Shown here: positions 5,330-5,908 of the stretch, piece after piece
How positions within the stretch are numbered: the stretch's first letter is position 1
Layout of the letters: the number at the start of each line of letters is the position of its first letter
NCBI GenBank assembly: GCA_013043085.1
Contig: JABDOU010000029.1
Coordinates: 1 to 5,908, forward strand
DNA length: 5,908 nucleotides
Direction of reading: 5' to 3'
From: Acidimicrobiia bacterium
GTDB lineage: Bacteria; Actinomycetota; Acidimicrobiia; Spongiisociales; SHLN01
The notes under the pieces: generated by a model
What the model was told of the DNA's origin: nothing
Seen by the model: the letters and a program-made list of their open reading frames with translations, nothing else
The model's database searches: none
Made by a program: the position numbers and the translations under genes

Positions 5330-5908
5330 ATGATTGATGTGCTCACCTCTCTGAGGGCCGCTCTGGCGGACGCTCCACTGGATTTCCCGGCTCCCGGTCA
5401 CGCCGATGCCCTCATCGAACGCGATCAGCTGATTGATCAGATCGACGACTACCTGATTCCTCGCCTGGGAAGACTCGATGCACCTCTGCTCGTGGTCGTG
5501 GCAGGAAGCACAGGATCGGGAAAATCCACCGTCGTGAACTCGATCGTGGGCCGCAATGTCAGCGAGGCCGGTGTGCTGCGTCCTACGACCAGAGCCCCGG
5601 TGTTGGTATGTCATCCCGACGACGAATCCTGGTTTGGCGGCGAAGACGGGTTGTTGTCAGATCTCCCACGCTCCACCGGATCGGTTCCGCAAGCGGGAAC
5701 CCTGCACATCGCCACCGAGCCAACGATGGTTCCCGGCCTGGCCCTCTTGGACGCTCCCGACATCGATTCCGTTGAAACGGAAAACCACGAGCGTGCAGCC
5801 CAGCTGATGGGGGCGGCAGATCTCTGGCTGTTCACTACCACGGCCTCACGATACGCCGACGCCGTGCCCTGGGATTATCTGACGATGGGTAGAGAGCGCG
5901 GGACCCGA
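5330..5908 (+). CDS. Dynamin-like GTPase, actinobacterial type (3' end outside window)
   Basis: The frame is open from ATG 5330 to the end of the window, giving 193 residues with no stop. A helical N-terminal part (1-50) is followed by a GTPase domain: P-loop GSTGSGKST (59-67), a switch-I-like RPTTR (84-88), and a switch-II-like LLDAPDIDS (139-147). A conserved-looking block, ADLWLFTTTASRYADAVPW, spans 163-181. This pattern matches a family of large actinobacterial GTPases usually labelled 'dynamin family protein' or, misleadingly, 'ABC transporter', and often found as adjacent pairs. By analogy with bacterial dynamins it may bind or remodel the cell membrane, but that is inference and the stalk or membrane region is not in view. 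The G3 motif has Asp144 where classical GTPases have Gly. No Shine-Dalgarno precedes the ATG; TACTGT at 5315-5320 could be a -10 giving a nearly leaderless mRNA. GTG 5339 is a less likely alternative start. It is transcribed divergently from clpB. Confidence 0.85.
   Translation, partial: MIDVLTSLRAALADAPLDFPAPGHADALIERDQLIDQIDDYLIPRLGRLDAPLLVVVAGSTGSGKSTVVNSIVGRNVSEAGVLRPTTRAPVLVCHPDDESWFGGEDGLLSDLPRSTGSVPQAGTLHIATEPTMVPGLALLDAPDIDSVETENHERAAQLMGAADLWLFTTTASRYADAVPWDYLTMGRERGTR

Noticed and set aside
5154..5333. A 59-codon + strand open frame ending in TGA that overlaps the GTPase ATG
   Set aside because: It has an attractive stop/start overlap, but no ribosome site, a composition rich in Pro/Arg/Cys without any motif, and it covers the stem-loop region; likely chance.

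Overview
The window looks like a stretch of chromosome from a moderately GC-rich bacterium, most likely an actinobacterium (an Acidimicrobiia-type lineage would fit, but this is inference). Three things point there: a dynamin-like GTPase of a type I associate with Actinobacteria, a clpB gene preceded by a HAIR-like inverted repeat (the HspR operator type of actinobacterial heat-shock genes), and an Lgt with the 'GG-x-GG' loop lacking the proteobacterial histidine. Most starts are ATG or GTG and the coding density is ordinary.

Layout. Bases 2-652 (+) hold the 3' part of an amino-acid ABC transporter ATPase closest to AapP/YhdZ. Bases 712-1530 (+) hold a complete lgt (prolipoprotein diacylglyceryl transferase). 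A perfect 14-bp hairpin at 1614-1645 lies between lgt and the converging gene and probably terminates both. Bases 1663-2319 (-) encode a small membrane protein with two conserved 'TM helix' repeats, related to the MscS-like/CmpX group, with a strong ribosome binding site. Bases 2452-5022 (-) encode a full-length ClpB disaggregase. Bases 5023-5329 are a non-coding divergent region containing a 27-bp perfect palindrome (5101-5127) and a run of possible stem-loops (5158-5252). Bases 5330-5908 (+) begin a dynamin-like GTPase that runs off the window.

How the genes fit together. The two + strand genes at the left are membrane housekeeping functions (amino-acid uptake, lipoprotein lipidation) and may share a transcript. 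The - strand pair, clpB and the TM-helix protein, are both plausible stress-response genes (protein disaggregation, membrane/osmotic stress), but the second has its own candidate promoter. clpB is probably repressed by an HspR-type regulator at the palindrome. Since the palindrome carries -10-like hexamers on both strands, it could also influence the divergent GTPase gene.

I found no convincing new biological system. The most interesting parts are the clpB/GTPase divergent region and the incomplete GTPase gene itself. No mobile element, CRISPR array, tRNA or rRNA was seen.
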